A DNA stretch of 64,000 nucleotides, from positions 1 to 64,000 of the forward strand of contig DUMB01000017.1 of NCBI GenBank assembly GCA_012840085.1, in the 5' to 3' direction. A program made the translations under genes and the position numbers. Under the pieces are notes generated by a model. The model searched no databases, had not been told where the DNA came from, and saw only the letters and a program-made list of their open reading frames with translations. Shown here one piece after another: positions 1 through 9,222 of this stretch. Every line of letters begins with the position of its first letter. Within the stretch, counting starts at the first letter, position 1. The DNA is from Clostridiaceae bacterium (GTDB lineage: Bacteria; Bacillota; Clostridia; Acetivibrionales; DUMB01).

Positions 1-125
1 ACACATTTTTCTGGGATTACTACAAAACCGTAACGGCGTAAACTTGGGAACCGCCTAGTACGGGACCGTAGGCTAGGTGGTGTGAGAGGTCGGTAGGTGA
101 ATTAATCACCTACCTCCTACTCGAT
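1..125 (+). mobile_element. 3' end of a group II intron (domains V and VI)
   Basis: A domain V-like hairpin starts near 50: ACCGCCTAG pairs with CTAGGTGGT, and an inner TACG/CGTA stem is separated by a 2-nt GG bulge, as in bacterial group II introns. A domain VI-like hairpin follows at about 88-118, with arms GGTAGGTGA and TCACCTACC. The segment ends CTACTCGAT at 125, which fits the AY 3' end of these introns. The intron body and any maturase gene lie upstream of the window. I infer the 3' splice site at about 125/126; the exon interrupted cannot be seen. Confidence 0.85.
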
Positions 126-289
126 AGTCATCCTCACAAATTCTATAAGGCAGCATATTCTGATAATAGATTTCAAACAATGAATAGATTCAAATAATGA
201 ATAGATTTAGGTAAATAATATATTTTGATGAATGTGATAGTTAACTATTAAATAATGGAATGATCTGTTGAGTATAAAGGAGGATTTGT

Positions 290-1381
290 ATGTCAAGAGG
301 AAAAGTCAGACATATGTTTGCAGGTGGGAATACCTCTTTAGGATTCTATAGTTTTTTTCACAATATTTTGCCTTTGAATGATGCGCAGAGGATATTTATT
401 ATTAAAGGAGGGCCAGGAACGGGCAAATCTCACTTCATGGAATATATAGCCAAAGAAATGAACGAAAAAGGATATGATGTAGAATATATGCATTGTTCAA
501 GTGACCCAGACAGCCTTGATGGAGTTGTATTACCTCAAATTGGTATAGCTCTTGTAGACGGTACTGCTCCACATATAGTGGACCCTAAAATTCCCGGGGC
601 TGTTGATGAGATTATAAATTTAGGAGACTACTGGAATGATGATGGAATAAGCAAGCATAGGGATAAAATCCATGCAATAAGTGAGGAAATAAGTATGACT
701 TTTGCCAGGGCTTACCGATACTTAAAGGCTGCTGCCAGTATATATGAGGATACTTCAGTCATATTTGATATGGCGCAAGATACCGGAAAGATAAATACAA
801 TTGCAAATGATATAGAAAAGACTCTTATGAATGGAATAGATGTTTCGGAAAAGGAAGGAAAACAAAGAAACATGTTTGCAAGTGCGATTACACCTGACGG
901 GCTTAAGAATCATCTGGATACAGTACTTATGAATTCAAAAGTATATGTTCTGAAATGTGAAGAGGGGAGGAGCAGTGAAAGAATTCTGAACAGGATAAAG
1001 AAAGCAGCTATTGAAAGAGGGCTGGATGTAGAGTGTTTCTACTGTGCATTGAACCCGACAAAACTGGAACATATCATTATTCCGGAGTTGACAGTATCGT
1101 TTACAACATCCAATTTTTATCATAATCTGGATGCAGATATTTATATGACTCTTGACCTTAATGAATACGCGGATAAAAACATTTTAGAAAAATACAATGA
1201 AGTTATTCAATATAACAGAAAAGAATTCGATGCCATTCTGCAAAGGGCTGTGTATACTTTGAGCAGAGCTAAATCATTACATAGTGAGCTCGAGTCATAC
1301 TATGTGCCGAATATGGATTTTGAAGCAGTACAGGTGTGCAGAAATGTTATTATTGAAAGGATATTGAACTATACACAGTAA
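290..1381 (+). CDS. P-loop ATPase of the PRK06851 type
   Basis: This is a cytoplasmic P-loop NTPase of 363 residues with no assigned reaction. The Walker A motif GGPGTGKS is at residues 40-47. The protein looks internally duplicated: a second half from about residue 205 repeats the strand and 'DVECFYCALNP' pattern of the first half ('DVEYMHCSSDP'), but its P-loop position reads KCEEGRSS and lacks the GKS/T. Only the N-terminal copy should therefore bind nucleotide. The start is set by AAAGGAGG about 8 nt upstream of ATG 290. I recognise the overall pattern from hypothetical ATPases of spore-forming Firmicutes. It is the first gene after the group II intron end and appears monocistronic. Confidence 0.75.
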   Translation: MSRGKVRHMFAGGNTSLGFYSFFHNILPLNDAQRIFIIKGGPGTGKSHFMEYIAKEMNEKGYDVEYMHCSSDPDSLDGVVLPQIGIALVDGTAPHIVDPKIPGAVDEIINLGDYWNDDGISKHRDKIHAISEEISMTFARAYRYLKAAASIYEDTSVIFDMAQDTGKINTIANDIEKTLMNGIDVSEKEGKQRNMFASAITPDGLKNHLDTVLMNSKVYVLKCEEGRSSERILNRIKKAAIERGLDVECFYCALNPTKLEHIIIPELTVSFTTSNFYHNLDADIYMTLDLNEYADKNILEKYNEVIQYNRKEFDAILQRAVYTLSRAKSLHSELESYYVPNMDFEAVQVCRNVIIERILNYTQ

Positions 1382-1497
1382 GTAATTGATATAGCTGCGG
1401 CAGGATAAGGATTGAATATGTGGAAATTAATGTAAATTTTCTATTGAAAAAGTTATTTAGTAATGATATAATTTTCCATACAAGGAGAGTGCTATGT

Positions 1498-1947
1498 ATG
1501 GAAGAAAGATTTTTTAATTTACTCGAAAAAATGTATATTGAGTTCAGCGAGTTCAGGCAGGAGACAAATACAAGATTTGACAATCTGGAAAGCAGGTTTG
1601 ACAATCTGGAAAGCAGGTTTGACAATCTGGAAAGCAGGTTTGACAATCTGGAAAACAGATTTGACAATCTGGAAAGCAGGTTTGACAATCTGGAAAGCAG
1701 GTTTGACAATCTGGAAAACAGATTTGACAATCTAGAGAACAGGTTTGACAATCTGGAAGGCAAAGTAAATAAGAATACCTTATTACTTGAGCGTATGGAT
1801 AATAAGCTTAAGTTACTTGCTGAGATACAGCAGAACCACTTTGAGATAAACGAACGACAGCATGAAGAAATGAATAAAGCTCATAAAGAGCAAATAGAAC
1901 TTCTGAAGAGCGCTCTAAAGCATGTTATACATACACATAATGTATAA
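1498..1947 (+). CDS. Heptad-repeat coiled-coil protein
   Basis: A protein of about 149 residues beginning MEERFFNLL. It contains nine tandem seven-residue repeats (RFDNLES/N) and then a helical, charged C-terminal tail. The repeats have the hydrophobic spacing of a continuous coiled coil, so the protein probably oligomerises. No enzymatic motif, signal peptide or membrane segment is seen. I place the start at ATG 1498 because AAGGAG lies about 10 nt upstream; the frame is open further back to 1420 without a comparable SD. Similar heptad-repeat proteins of unknown role are common in clostridia. The function is unknown. Confidence 0.75.
   Translation: MEERFFNLLEKMYIEFSEFRQETNTRFDNLESRFDNLESRFDNLESRFDNLENRFDNLESRFDNLESRFDNLENRFDNLENRFDNLEGKVNKNTLLLERMDNKLKLLAEIQQNHFEINERQHEEMNKAHKEQIELLKSALKHVIHTHNV
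1573..1761 (+). repeat. Nine tandem 21-bp repeats inside a coding region
   Basis: Nine consecutive 21-bp units (consensus AGGTTTGACAATCTGGAAAG plus C) encode RFDNLES/N without interruption. The units are almost identical at DNA level, differing mainly at the last codon (AGC or AAC) and the first (AGA or AGG). This implies recent unit duplication and possible copy-number variation, always in frame because 21 is divisible by 3. Confidence 0.95.
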
Positions 1948-1980
1948 AAAAGATTATTTTACAATAAAAAATAATAAGAT

Positions 1981-2009
1981 AAGGACGCACTTAGAAAAGT
2001 GTGTCCTTT
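1981..2009. terminator. Hairpin between convergent genes
   Basis: An imperfect inverted repeat, AAGGACGCACTT / AAGTGTGTCCTT, lies between the coiled-coil gene (+) and the sulfatase gene (-). The flanks are only moderately T-rich, so it is a probable terminator, possibly bidirectional. Confidence 0.6.
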
Positions 2010-2032
2010 AGCGTTCCGGAGATGTATTTTCT

Positions 2033-3928
2033 TTAGTCCATTTTTGCAAGGGCATTCTTCTGTATAATTATATCTGATATAAAGAGATCTTGCTGAAGAG
2101 ACTCGATTTCATCGTCGTATAATGATTGGTCAAGTTCTTTGCCCGTATTAATGTCATATACTTTTCTTGTATTACTAAGATAAATATATTTGTCCGTTAT
2201 CACCGAACTGTTCCTTAAAACTGCATAACCATAATCGGTGTTGAACAAATCCTTACCCAAGGCATAAGGGGTGTCAATGCCCATCAAATTCATAATAGTT
2301 GGGAGAAGGTCAATCTGTCCGGCTGTAATATCAAATACCTTTCCGTTTTCAACACCTGGATAGTGGATAAGGCATGGAACTTTTTGAAGTTTAGCCCAAT
2401 CGAACTCGTTAAATTCCATCCCGAGGAAATTCATAAGCTCGTCTGCCTTGTCTCTTGGTACCGCCATATGATCACCATAAATTACCAGGAGAGAATTATC
2501 ATAAAGCCCTTGTTGCTTGAGATTCTCTATAAATTCGCCAAGTGCCTCATCAGCGTAGTGGATGGATTTTATATAATACCCCATGAATGTACCTTCATAC
2601 TTGCCGGTATCAAAGTCATATTCCTCAAAATACTGGTATTTATAAGGAAAATGGCTGGATAAAGATATCATGAACCCGTAAAAAGGTTTGGATTTATCTA
2701 TTCTCTCAAGGGATTGCCTGTAGAACGACTTATCTCCCAAACCCCATCCAACGTATTCATCCAAAACATACCTTTTATTGGTCATAAATTCATCAAACCC
2801 TATGGATTTGTAAATTACATTTCTGTTCCAGAATGTAGGGTTGTTCGCATGAAAAGCGTAAGTATCGTATCCTTGCTCTTTCAACATATTACCGATTGAA
2901 TGATAAGTATTGCTTGGGAACCTGAAATATACACTTCCTTCTTTTATAGGAAAAAGGGAGGTGTTCACAAGAAATTCCGCATCGGAAGTATTTCCGCCAC
3001 CAATCTGGTAATAGAAATTATCAAAATATGCACTTTCATTAATTAGTTTGTTAAGGTTTGGCGTTATTTCTCTGCCATCCTCCAATTTACGGTTGATAAC
3101 AAAATGCTGGAGGGCTTCAACCTGGACAATGATTAGATTTTTACCTTTTGCAACACCTCTGTACTTAGGGTTATCTGAATCATTTTTCTTTTCATTAAAA
3201 AAGTTTTCTATCTGCTGTTTTTCTTCTGCAGTAAGATTTCTGTCTGTGAGAAAATTCTCTTTTATAAATCTTTTGATGTCATAGCCATGGAAATATGAAA
3301 CACCCATATATCTGGATACATAATTGTCGTCATATGGAAAAGTGGATGTATCTACATTGTTGTACGTAATCTTAATGCAAGAAAAACCAAGTATAAATAT
3401 AATTACTGCAATAGCCAGTCTTTTATAGATATGGAAATGGGCAACGGTCTTTCCCCAGAGCTTTCTCATAAATAAAAGTGTACCAATTAAAAAAGGAAAA
3501 TCAATAAAGAATATTATATCCTTAACCTTGAAGAGGCTGGTAATACTGTCGCCAACAGAACCTACCAGGCCCATTTGATACAGTACCGATACTGAAATTG
3601 CAGCATTGTAATAACGGTAGTATATAGTGTCTGCCAAAAGCAGTAATGACATAATGATATCTACAATAAGAAGCACAATGCGCCGCTTTTTATTAAAAGC
3701 AAGTATTACAATTGAAGCAATTATCAGCAGTACACCAAATGACGACAGAAGCATGTATCTGTTCATTACAGAAAAGAAAGGTCTTCCATTAAGCTTCGTT
3801 GTAATTTGAAAATAGAAGCTTTTTATCAATAAGGCTCCAATCAACATCCCCCAGTAAAGCAACTCAACTGAAGAGACGGGCTTGACTTTGTTTTTTATCC
3901 CCTTGAAAAAATTATTTAACATATTCAA
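2033..3928 (-). CDS. LTA synthase-family membrane sulfatase (phosphoglycerol transferase-like)
   Basis: A polytopic protein of about 631 residues. Some five N-terminal membrane helices are followed by a large extracellular alkaline-phosphatase-fold (sulfatase) domain, the architecture of lipoteichoic acid synthase LtaS. Visible motifs are NLIIVQVEAL, the nucleophile region GGGNTSDAEF (Thr in LtaS), SLSSHFPY and the metal-ligand motif YGDHMAVP. Family knowledge: LtaS moves glycerol-phosphate from phosphatidylglycerol onto a growing polymer at the membrane surface. The frame is open to a GTG at 3958, but GGAAGGAG at 3937-3944 best serves TTG 3928 (8 nt), with ATG 3922 as an alternative. It is divergent from the murA remnant and appears monocistronic. 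Whether it makes LTA here is inferred. Confidence 0.88.
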   Translation of the reverse strand: MNMLNNFFKGIKNKVKPVSSVELLYWGMLIGALLIKSFYFQITTKLNGRPFFSVMNRYMLLSSFGVLLIIASIVILAFNKKRRIVLLIVDIIMSLLLLADTIYYRYYNAAISVSVLYQMGLVGSVGDSITSLFKVKDIIFFIDFPFLIGTLLFMRKLWGKTVAHFHIYKRLAIAVIIFILGFSCIKITYNNVDTSTFPYDDNYVSRYMGVSYFHGYDIKRFIKENFLTDRNLTAEEKQQIENFFNEKKNDSDNPKYRGVAKGKNLIIVQVEALQHFVINRKLEDGREITPNLNKLINESAYFDNFYYQIGGGNTSDAEFLVNTSLFPIKEGSVYFRFPSNTYHSIGNMLKEQGYDTYAFHANNPTFWNRNVIYKSIGFDEFMTNKRYVLDEYVGWGLGDKSFYRQSLERIDKSKPFYGFMISLSSHFPYKYQYFEEYDFDTGKYEGTFMGYYIKSIHYADEALGEFIENLKQQGLYDNSLLVIYGDHMAVPRDKADELMNFLGMEFNEFDWAKLQKVPCLIHYPGVENGKVFDITAGQIDLLPTIMNLMGIDTPYALGKDLFNTDYGYAVLRNSSVITDKYIYLSNTRKVYDINTGKELDQSLYDDEIESLQQDLFISDIIIQKNALAKMD

Positions 3929-4321
3929 AACATTATCTCCTTCCATAACCTCATACACATTGCAATTATTTTAACTCAAAAGACTGCTATTTTCAATAAG
4001 ACGAACCGTGAACATTTATCAGCGAATGGCACTTTTCCTTATTTAGATAATTGCTCAGGCAATATATGGATATGTATTATGAAAAATTATTGCTAAAGAA
4101 TTGCTACACCTTATCCGAAATGATAAAATATGAATGATAATGAATTAGGATAAATTAAAAAGTTAATGTTATAAGTTAATTATATAAGTTAATTATATAA
4201 GTAATGATTTAGGCCAGTGATATAAATTAATGATATTAATGATATAAGTGAATGATATAGGTCAATAATATATGCCAATGGTATATTATTATATTGAAAA
4301 ATTAAATATACAGTAAGTGCC
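3929..4321. other. AT-rich intergenic region with degenerate repeats, no gene seen
   Basis: No coding sequence is visible. 4141-4290 carries degenerate 15-17 bp repeats. The missing 5' part of murA is not found here in any frame that I could read. Confidence 0.7.
4141..4290. repeat. Degenerate AT-rich tandem repeats
   Basis: Repeated variants of ATATAAGTTAATT / ATATAAGTGAATG recur every 15-17 bp immediately before the broken murA. They look like a decayed minisatellite, with units diverging towards the 3' side. Confidence 0.55.
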
Positions 4322-5263
4322 AATGCAATAACACAACCAGGTGGATGTGAAATAGGCCCAAGGCCTATTGACCTTCACTTAAAGGCTCTAAGAAGCATGG
4401 GTGCTGTTATAAACGATACAAATGGTGGATTTATATACTGTGAGGCTGACACACTTAAAGGATGCGAAATTCAGCTTGACTATCCGAGTGTAGGAGCTAC
4501 TGAAAATATAATGCTTGCATCAATATTTGCTGAAGGCGACACTTATATTTATAATGCTGCAAAGGAACCAGAGATTGTTGATTTACAAAAGTTCCTTGTC
4601 GGAATAGGTGTGAATGTTTCAGGAGCTGGAACGAGTGTTATTAGAATCAGCGGAAGCAAGAAAAAACTTGGTACTGCAGAACACTATGTAATGCCCGACA
4701 GAATTGTAGCAGGTACATACATGGTTGCTTCAGGGATAACCGGTGGCGAAATTCTTATTAAGGGCATTATTCCTGAACACCTAAGTTCTGTTATTTACAA
4801 CCTGAGGGAAGTAGGGTGCCACATTAGTGTTAAGCAGGATCAGATGCTTATTACCGGTCCGTCAAGACCAAAAGCTGTAGATATTATACGAACGTTACCG
4901 TATCCTGGATTTCCGACCGATATGCAGGCACAAATGGTTTCTCTTCTTTCAGTAGCATCCGGAACCAGTATTGTTATTGAAACTGTTTTTGAGAATAGGT
5001 ATAAACACGTAGAGGAATTGCTAAGAATGGGAGCGAATATCAAACTTGAGGGCAGACTTGCAGTTATCAAAGGAGTAAACAAACTAAAAGGTGCAAGTGT
5101 TACAGCAAGAGATCTCCGAGGCGGTGCAGCCCTGGTACTTGCAGGATTAGCCGCAGAAGGCGAAACGGTGGTAAGCGGAGTTAGGCACATTGACAGAGGA
5201 TACGAGAGCATTGAAAATAAACTTCTGCAATTAGGCGCCATTATTAAAAGAGTTGAAGATTAA
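4322..5263 (+). pseudogene. murA: 5'-truncated UDP-N-acetylglucosamine 1-carboxyvinyltransferase (murA remnant)
   Basis: The translated frame matches MurA (EPSP-synthase fold; adds enolpyruvate to UDP-GlcNAc, the first committed step of peptidoglycan synthesis) from the active-site loop onward: TQPGGCEIGPRPIDLHLKAL, which contains the Cys equivalent to E. coli Cys115. About 105-110 N-terminal residues, including the KNA substrate-binding segment, are absent. Upstream the frame closes at TGA 4295, with no in-frame ATG, GTG or TTG before ATG 4397, and that ATG lies after the catalytic Cys. A product from 4397 (288 residues) would lack the catalytic loop and should be inactive. The rest is intact and ends ...IIKRVED, so the damage looks recent or the fragment is tolerated in the ftsQ transcript. 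Position before ftsQ is typical for clostridial murA. A functional murA must exist elsewhere (inference). Confidence 0.8.
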
Positions 5264-5315
5264 AATAATTTTGCAGTATGAATAAAATAGCAAAGTTATT
5301 AAAGGTGATAGACTC

Positions 5316-6164
5316 TTGAAAATACAAAAGATAAATGAAAACATTAGAATTATGGCAAACGATACAGATAAGAAAATAAAAAAGCCCAATAGAATACGCT
5401 TTTGGATAAAACTTATATTAACTTTGGTACTGTTTGGAGCAATGCTGGTACTGATAACGTTTCTGCCCTTCTTCAATGTAGCCAGAATAGAAGTTAACGG
5501 AAACTTACATTATGATGCAGAAACTTATATAAACGCTATTGAGGCTGATGTAGGGGACAACGGTTTTAAGTTTATATCCGGAGGTCTGTTGAACATACTT
5601 TCCTTCAGGTATGGGAGATCAGAGTTGAATATACTGGAAAACTATCCATACGTGAAAGACGTTATTGTTAGATATGTAATACCTGACAGGGTTGTTATTG
5701 ATGTAATTGAAAGGAAACCTGTTGTTCTTGTTCCTTATTATGGAACGTATCTTGTAATGGATAATGAAGGATATATAGTTGATTCTGTAAAAGACCCGGG
5801 AGATGAAAATCTTCCCGTGGTCAGAGGGTTTGTTTTTGACAACTATGAAATTGGACATGCACTCATAGTTGATAACCCGCAAAAGATAAAGCAATTGGTA
5901 AAGTTAACCTCACAAATAAGAGAGTCTGATGAAGTTGGAGGATATACGTTAAGTGATAAAATTCTGTTCTATGATGTAAATGATATTAATAATATTCTTG
6001 TGACTTTAAATGAAGAGTTGATAGTCAATTTGGGAGATTTAAGAGATTTACGTTATAGATTGGATACTTTGAAAGAGATATTAAAATCTGCACTTAAAAA
6101 CGAAAAGGGATTGCTTGATTTTACAGCAGGTGAGAATCCTGTTTTCATACAGAATTATCAATAG
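5316..6164 (+). CDS. ftsQ: Cell division protein FtsQ/DivIB
   Basis: A bitopic divisome protein of 282 residues that bridges cytoplasmic and septal machinery. It has a short basic cytoplasmic N-terminus, one membrane helix at about residues 31-52, then a POTRA domain (FFNVARIEVNGNLHYDAETY) and the FtsQ/DivIB beta domain outside the cell. The start is TTG 5316, with AAAGGTGA ending 7-8 nt upstream. It follows the murA remnant by about 50 bp and precedes sbp by 17 bp. The gene order (murA)-ftsQ-sbp-ftsA-ftsZ supports the call. Confidence 0.9.
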   Translation: MKIQKINENIRIMANDTDKKIKKPNRIRFWIKLILTLVLFGAMLVLITFLPFFNVARIEVNGNLHYDAETYINAIEADVGDNGFKFISGGLLNILSFRYGRSELNILENYPYVKDVIVRYVIPDRVVIDVIERKPVVLVPYYGTYLVMDNEGYIVDSVKDPGDENLPVVRGFVFDNYEIGHALIVDNPQKIKQLVKLTSQIRESDEVGGYTLSDKILFYDVNDINNILVTLNEELIVNLGDLRDLRYRLDTLKEILKSALKNEKGLLDFTAGENPVFIQNYQ

Positions 6165-6181
6165 AAGCAGGAGGCAATTGT

Positions 6182-6535
6182 ATGATACCGATTTTGGGAC
6201 TTATTATAGGGATATTGATAGGAGTATTTTTTATTCCAGTTAATATACCACAGCAATATTCAAACTATGTTGCTGTAGCAATACTTGCAGCGCTTGATTC
6301 TGTTTTTGGGGGAGTAGCTGCAACTGTACAAAACAAGTTTAACATAAAAATATTTTTGTCGGGTTTCTTTGGTAATGCACTGTTGGCTGCAGCACTTGCT
6401 TATATTGGTGACCAGTTAGGTATTGATATATACCTGGCTGCAATTTTTGCTTTTGGAAATAGACTTTTCCTGAACTTTGCTGTTATCAGGAGGCACATAT
6501 TGGACAAGATGCAGAAGAAAGACAGGATATTATAG
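6182..6535 (+). CDS. sbp: Small basic protein Sbp (DUF1290)
   Basis: A 117-residue membrane protein with three hydrophobic segments (about residues 3-20, 27-45 and 55-95) and a basic tail ending MQKKDRIL. It matches the DUF1290/Sbp family found between division genes in Firmicutes, as in the B. subtilis ylxX-sbp-ftsA-ftsZ region. The start is ATG 6182 with GGAGG about 7 nt upstream. The molecular role is unknown. It lies in one transcription unit with ftsQ and ftsA. Confidence 0.85.
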   Translation: MIPILGLIIGILIGVFFIPVNIPQQYSNYVAVAILAALDSVFGGVAATVQNKFNIKIFLSGFFGNALLAAALAYIGDQLGIDIYLAAIFAFGNRLFLNFAVIRRHILDKMQKKDRIL

Positions 6536-6575
6536 TAATTCTTTGCATTCAAATTTTATCAGGGGGTTTTTCCAA

Positions 6576-7811
6576 GTGGATGACATTATTGTAAGCATAG
6601 ACATTGGTACTTCTAAAGTTTGTACATTAATAGGAAAAGTGAATAATGCAAACAATATAGAAATAATTGGAAGTGGAATTGCTCCGTGCAATGGCGTTAA
6701 GAAAGGAATAATTGTAGATGTTGAAAGTACTTCCCGGTCAATAATGGAATCGGTAAGGAACGCCGAAAGTGAAGCTGGAATGAAAGTTGGTTCTGCATAC
6801 ATAAATATAATAGGCATGCACATTGATGTAATAAGAAATAAGAGCTGGCTGAACATGTCAAGTGACAACCGGGAAATAACTCGCAAGGATGTGGACAGGC
6901 TTCTGCAGGAAGTATGTTATGTGGATCTTACTGAAGATAAACAAATAATTGATGTTGTTCCACATCAGTTTATTATTGATGGATATGATGAGATAATGGA
7001 TCCCATAGGGATGATGGGCGTTAAGCTTGAAGTAGAGGCAGACATTATAGCTGGCAAAATAACATCAGTTAGAAATATTGTCAGAAGCGTGGAAAAAGCC
7101 GGTTTGAAGATAGACGGACTTATAGCCGAAGCTTATGCATCCGGACATATTCTCCTTACACCCGAAGAGAAGGAAATGGGCACTATATTGATTGACGTGG
7201 GTGGAGGAGTTACTAATGTAGCAGTATTTAAAAATAAAAGGCTTGTTTTTTATGATTCAATTCCTGTAGGAGGAGATCATATTACAAATGATATATCGAT
7301 AGGTTTAAAAATCCCATATTCTGAATCCGAAAAAATAAAAAGACAATATGAACTGGCACTGTCATCGCTTATAAAAAATGACCAGCTGATTACCGTAAGC
7401 GATATTAATGATAATAAAAGGAAGAGCATAAGAATCTCTGAAGTTATAGAAGTAATTGAAGCAAGAGTGTATGAGATTTTTTTACTGTGTAAAAATTTAG
7501 TTCAAGAATCTGGTATTTCTATAGATTCCGGTATGAACGTAGTTCTTACCGGAGGGGGAATTTCTTATGTTGACGGAAACTGGCAGCTTGCAGAGGAAGT
7601 ATTTGAACTGCCTGCAAGAGTAGCATCATTCAAAGCTGTTAATTTGGAAAAGCCTGAATATGCTGTTGCGGCAGGGATGATTATGTACATATCGTCCATG
7701 TACAGCAGGGAGAAATCGGGAAGCACCATAAGTGAACAAAAAGTAGATAAAACTGAAAAGAAAACCGGATTATTAGATAAAATTATTGAATTTTTCAGGA
7801 GGTTATTTTAG
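6576..7811 (+). CDS. ftsA: Cell division protein FtsA (actin-like)
   Basis: An actin/HSP70-fold ATPase that tethers FtsZ filaments to the membrane. I start it at GTG 6576 (VDDIIVSIDIGTSKVCTLIG), 8 nt after AGGGGG at 6561-6566, giving 411 residues; the frame is open back to 6477 but that would overlap sbp. Visible motifs are phosphate-1 DIGTSK, the SHS2/1C region (AYINIIGMHIDVI), phosphate-2 LIDVGGGVTN and the adenosine motif VLTGGGISYVDG. The C-terminus, LLDKIIEFFRRLF, is an amphipathic membrane-targeting helix as in FtsA. It is shorter than many FtsA proteins and divergent, as is usual in clostridia. Confidence 0.88.
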   Translation: MDDIIVSIDIGTSKVCTLIGKVNNANNIEIIGSGIAPCNGVKKGIIVDVESTSRSIMESVRNAESEAGMKVGSAYINIIGMHIDVIRNKSWLNMSSDNREITRKDVDRLLQEVCYVDLTEDKQIIDVVPHQFIIDGYDEIMDPIGMMGVKLEVEADIIAGKITSVRNIVRSVEKAGLKIDGLIAEAYASGHILLTPEEKEMGTILIDVGGGVTNVAVFKNKRLVFYDSIPVGGDHITNDISIGLKIPYSESEKIKRQYELALSSLIKNDQLITVSDINDNKRKSIRISEVIEVIEARVYEIFLLCKNLVQESGISIDSGMNVVLTGGGISYVDGNWQLAEEVFELPARVASFKAVNLEKPEYAVAAGMIMYISSMYSREKSGSTISEQKVDKTEKKTGLLDKIIEFFRRLF

Positions 7812-8007
7812 CCAATGAAAGCTGTATAATAAATTTTCGGTTTCTTAAATCCGATATTGCTTTAATCAAAATAATAATATATATTTATAATATGGATAAT
7901 GGAAACATTATGTGCACTCGATGAATGGAAAAATATGTTAATTGCTTATTGTGATTTGTAGCATATTGGTTTAGGTTGTATAAGCAAATGATAAAGGGGG
8001 ACTTGAA

Positions 8008-9096
8008 TTGCTGGAGTTTGACATCGATATGGAACAATTTGCGCAGATAAAGGTGATTGGCGTCGGGGGCGGTGGGAATAATGCTGTCAACAGGATGATA
8101 TCAGCCGGCCTTCGTGGTGTTGAGTTTATAGCGGTTAATACAGATAAGCAGGCTTTGTTTCTTTCAAAGGCAAATACAAAAATACAGATTGGGGACAAGC
8201 TGACAAAAGGTCTTGGAGCAGGTATGAATCCTGAAATAGGTGAGAAAGCTGCCAACGAAAGTAGGGATGAAATCAGTCAAGCTATTAAAGGAGCGGATAT
8301 GGTGTTTGTTACTGCCGGTATGGGAGGCGGGACCGGTACAGGAGCCGCTCCGATTGTTGCACAGATAGCAAAGGAAATGGGAATACTTACGGTTGGCGTT
8401 GTTACAAAGCCTTTCATGTTTGAAGGCAGAAAAAGGATGCAATATGCTGAGCGAGGGATTGAAAACCTTAAAGCAGCAGTAGACACACTGGTTGCCATTC
8501 CTAATGACAGGCTTCTGCAGGTCGCTGAGAAAAAAACATCTATAGTTGAAGCTTTTAGGATGGCTGATGAGGTTTTAAAGCAGGGTGTACAAGGTATTTC
8601 TGATATAATCGCTGTTCCTGGCCTAATAAACCTTGATTTCGCTGATGTCAAAACGGTTATGCAGAATACCGGATTAGCTCACATGGGTATAGGAAGGGCG
8701 TCTGGTGACGGTAGAGCTGAAGAAGCTGCAAAAATGGCAATACAAAGTCCTTTGCTTGAAACTTCAATAGATGGTGCGAAAGGCGTACTCCTTAATATTA
8801 CCGGTGGTTCCGATCTCGGACTATTTGAAATCGATACGGCAGCAGGGCTGATACAGAAGTCTGTAGACCCTGATGCGAACATAATTATCGGAGCAATTAT
8901 AGATGAAAACCTGAATGACGAAATACATATAACAGTTATTGCAACAGGTTTTGATAAAGGACCTATAATAAAGAAGCCTTCTGAAAAGGTACCCGATAAA
9001 TCAGGCAGAGGTGGTATTGATAAAACACCTGTTATTGATACATCAAGTGACGAGCTAGATATACCGACATTCCTCAGGAGGAACAGATTTAAATAA
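8008..9096 (+). CDS. ftsZ: Cell division GTPase FtsZ
   Basis: A tubulin-like GTPase of 362 residues that forms the Z-ring. The nucleotide-binding loop is intact: [13 protein letters not shown] near residue 18 and the tubulin signature GGGTGTG at residues 106-112. The T7 synergy loop is visible as [12 protein letters not shown] variable linker is followed by the conserved C-terminal peptide [15 protein letters not shown] that binds FtsA and other tethers. The start is TTG 8008, 7 nt after AAAGGGGG. About 196 bp separate it from ftsA, enough for its own promoter, and a terminator follows at 9154. Confidence 0.97.
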   Translation: MLEFDIDMEQFAQIKVIGVGGGGNNAVNRMISAGLRGVEFIAVNTDKQALFLSKANTKIQIGDKLTKGLGAGMNPEIGEKAANESRDEISQAIKGADMVFVTAGMGGGTGTGAAPIVAQIAKEMGILTVGVVTKPFMFEGRKRMQYAERGIENLKAAVDTLVAIPNDRLLQVAEKKTSIVEAFRMADEVLKQGVQGISDIIAVPGLINLDFADVKTVMQNTGLAHMGIGRASGDGRAEEAAKMAIQSPLLETSIDGAKGVLLNITGGSDLGLFEIDTAAGLIQKSVDPDANIIIGAIIDENLNDEIHITVIATGFDKGPIIKKPSEKVPDKSGRGGIDKTPVIDTSSDELDIPTFLRRNRFK

Positions 9097-9153
9097 TTTC
9101 CAATAATTCTGTAAGACAATCTGCAAAATAAAACAGATATTGTATAGTTGTCA

Positions 9154-9192
9154 AAAACATTCTGATTGATACAAGTCAGGATGTTTTTTTTG
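9154..9192 (+). terminator. Intrinsic terminator after ftsZ
   Basis: AAACATTCTGA / TCAGGATGTTT forms a hairpin followed by a run of eight T. It separates the division genes from the spoIIG operon. The T-run borders a candidate Spo0A box (TTGTCGTA, 9190-9197). Confidence 0.85.
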
Positions 9193-9222
9193 TCGTACTT
9201 TTTATTTTTTCTACACTAGCTT

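Noticed and set aside
1538-1735. Overlapping frame encoding repeated TIWKAGL units
   Set aside because: It is only the second reading frame of the 21-bp repeats; it has no SD, and the RFDNLE frame has a proper start and non-repeat flanks.
1350-1763. Opposite-strand repetitive frame (RLSNL repeats)
   Set aside because: It is a mirror of the 21-bp coding repeat. It ends in the neighbouring gene and shows no SD.
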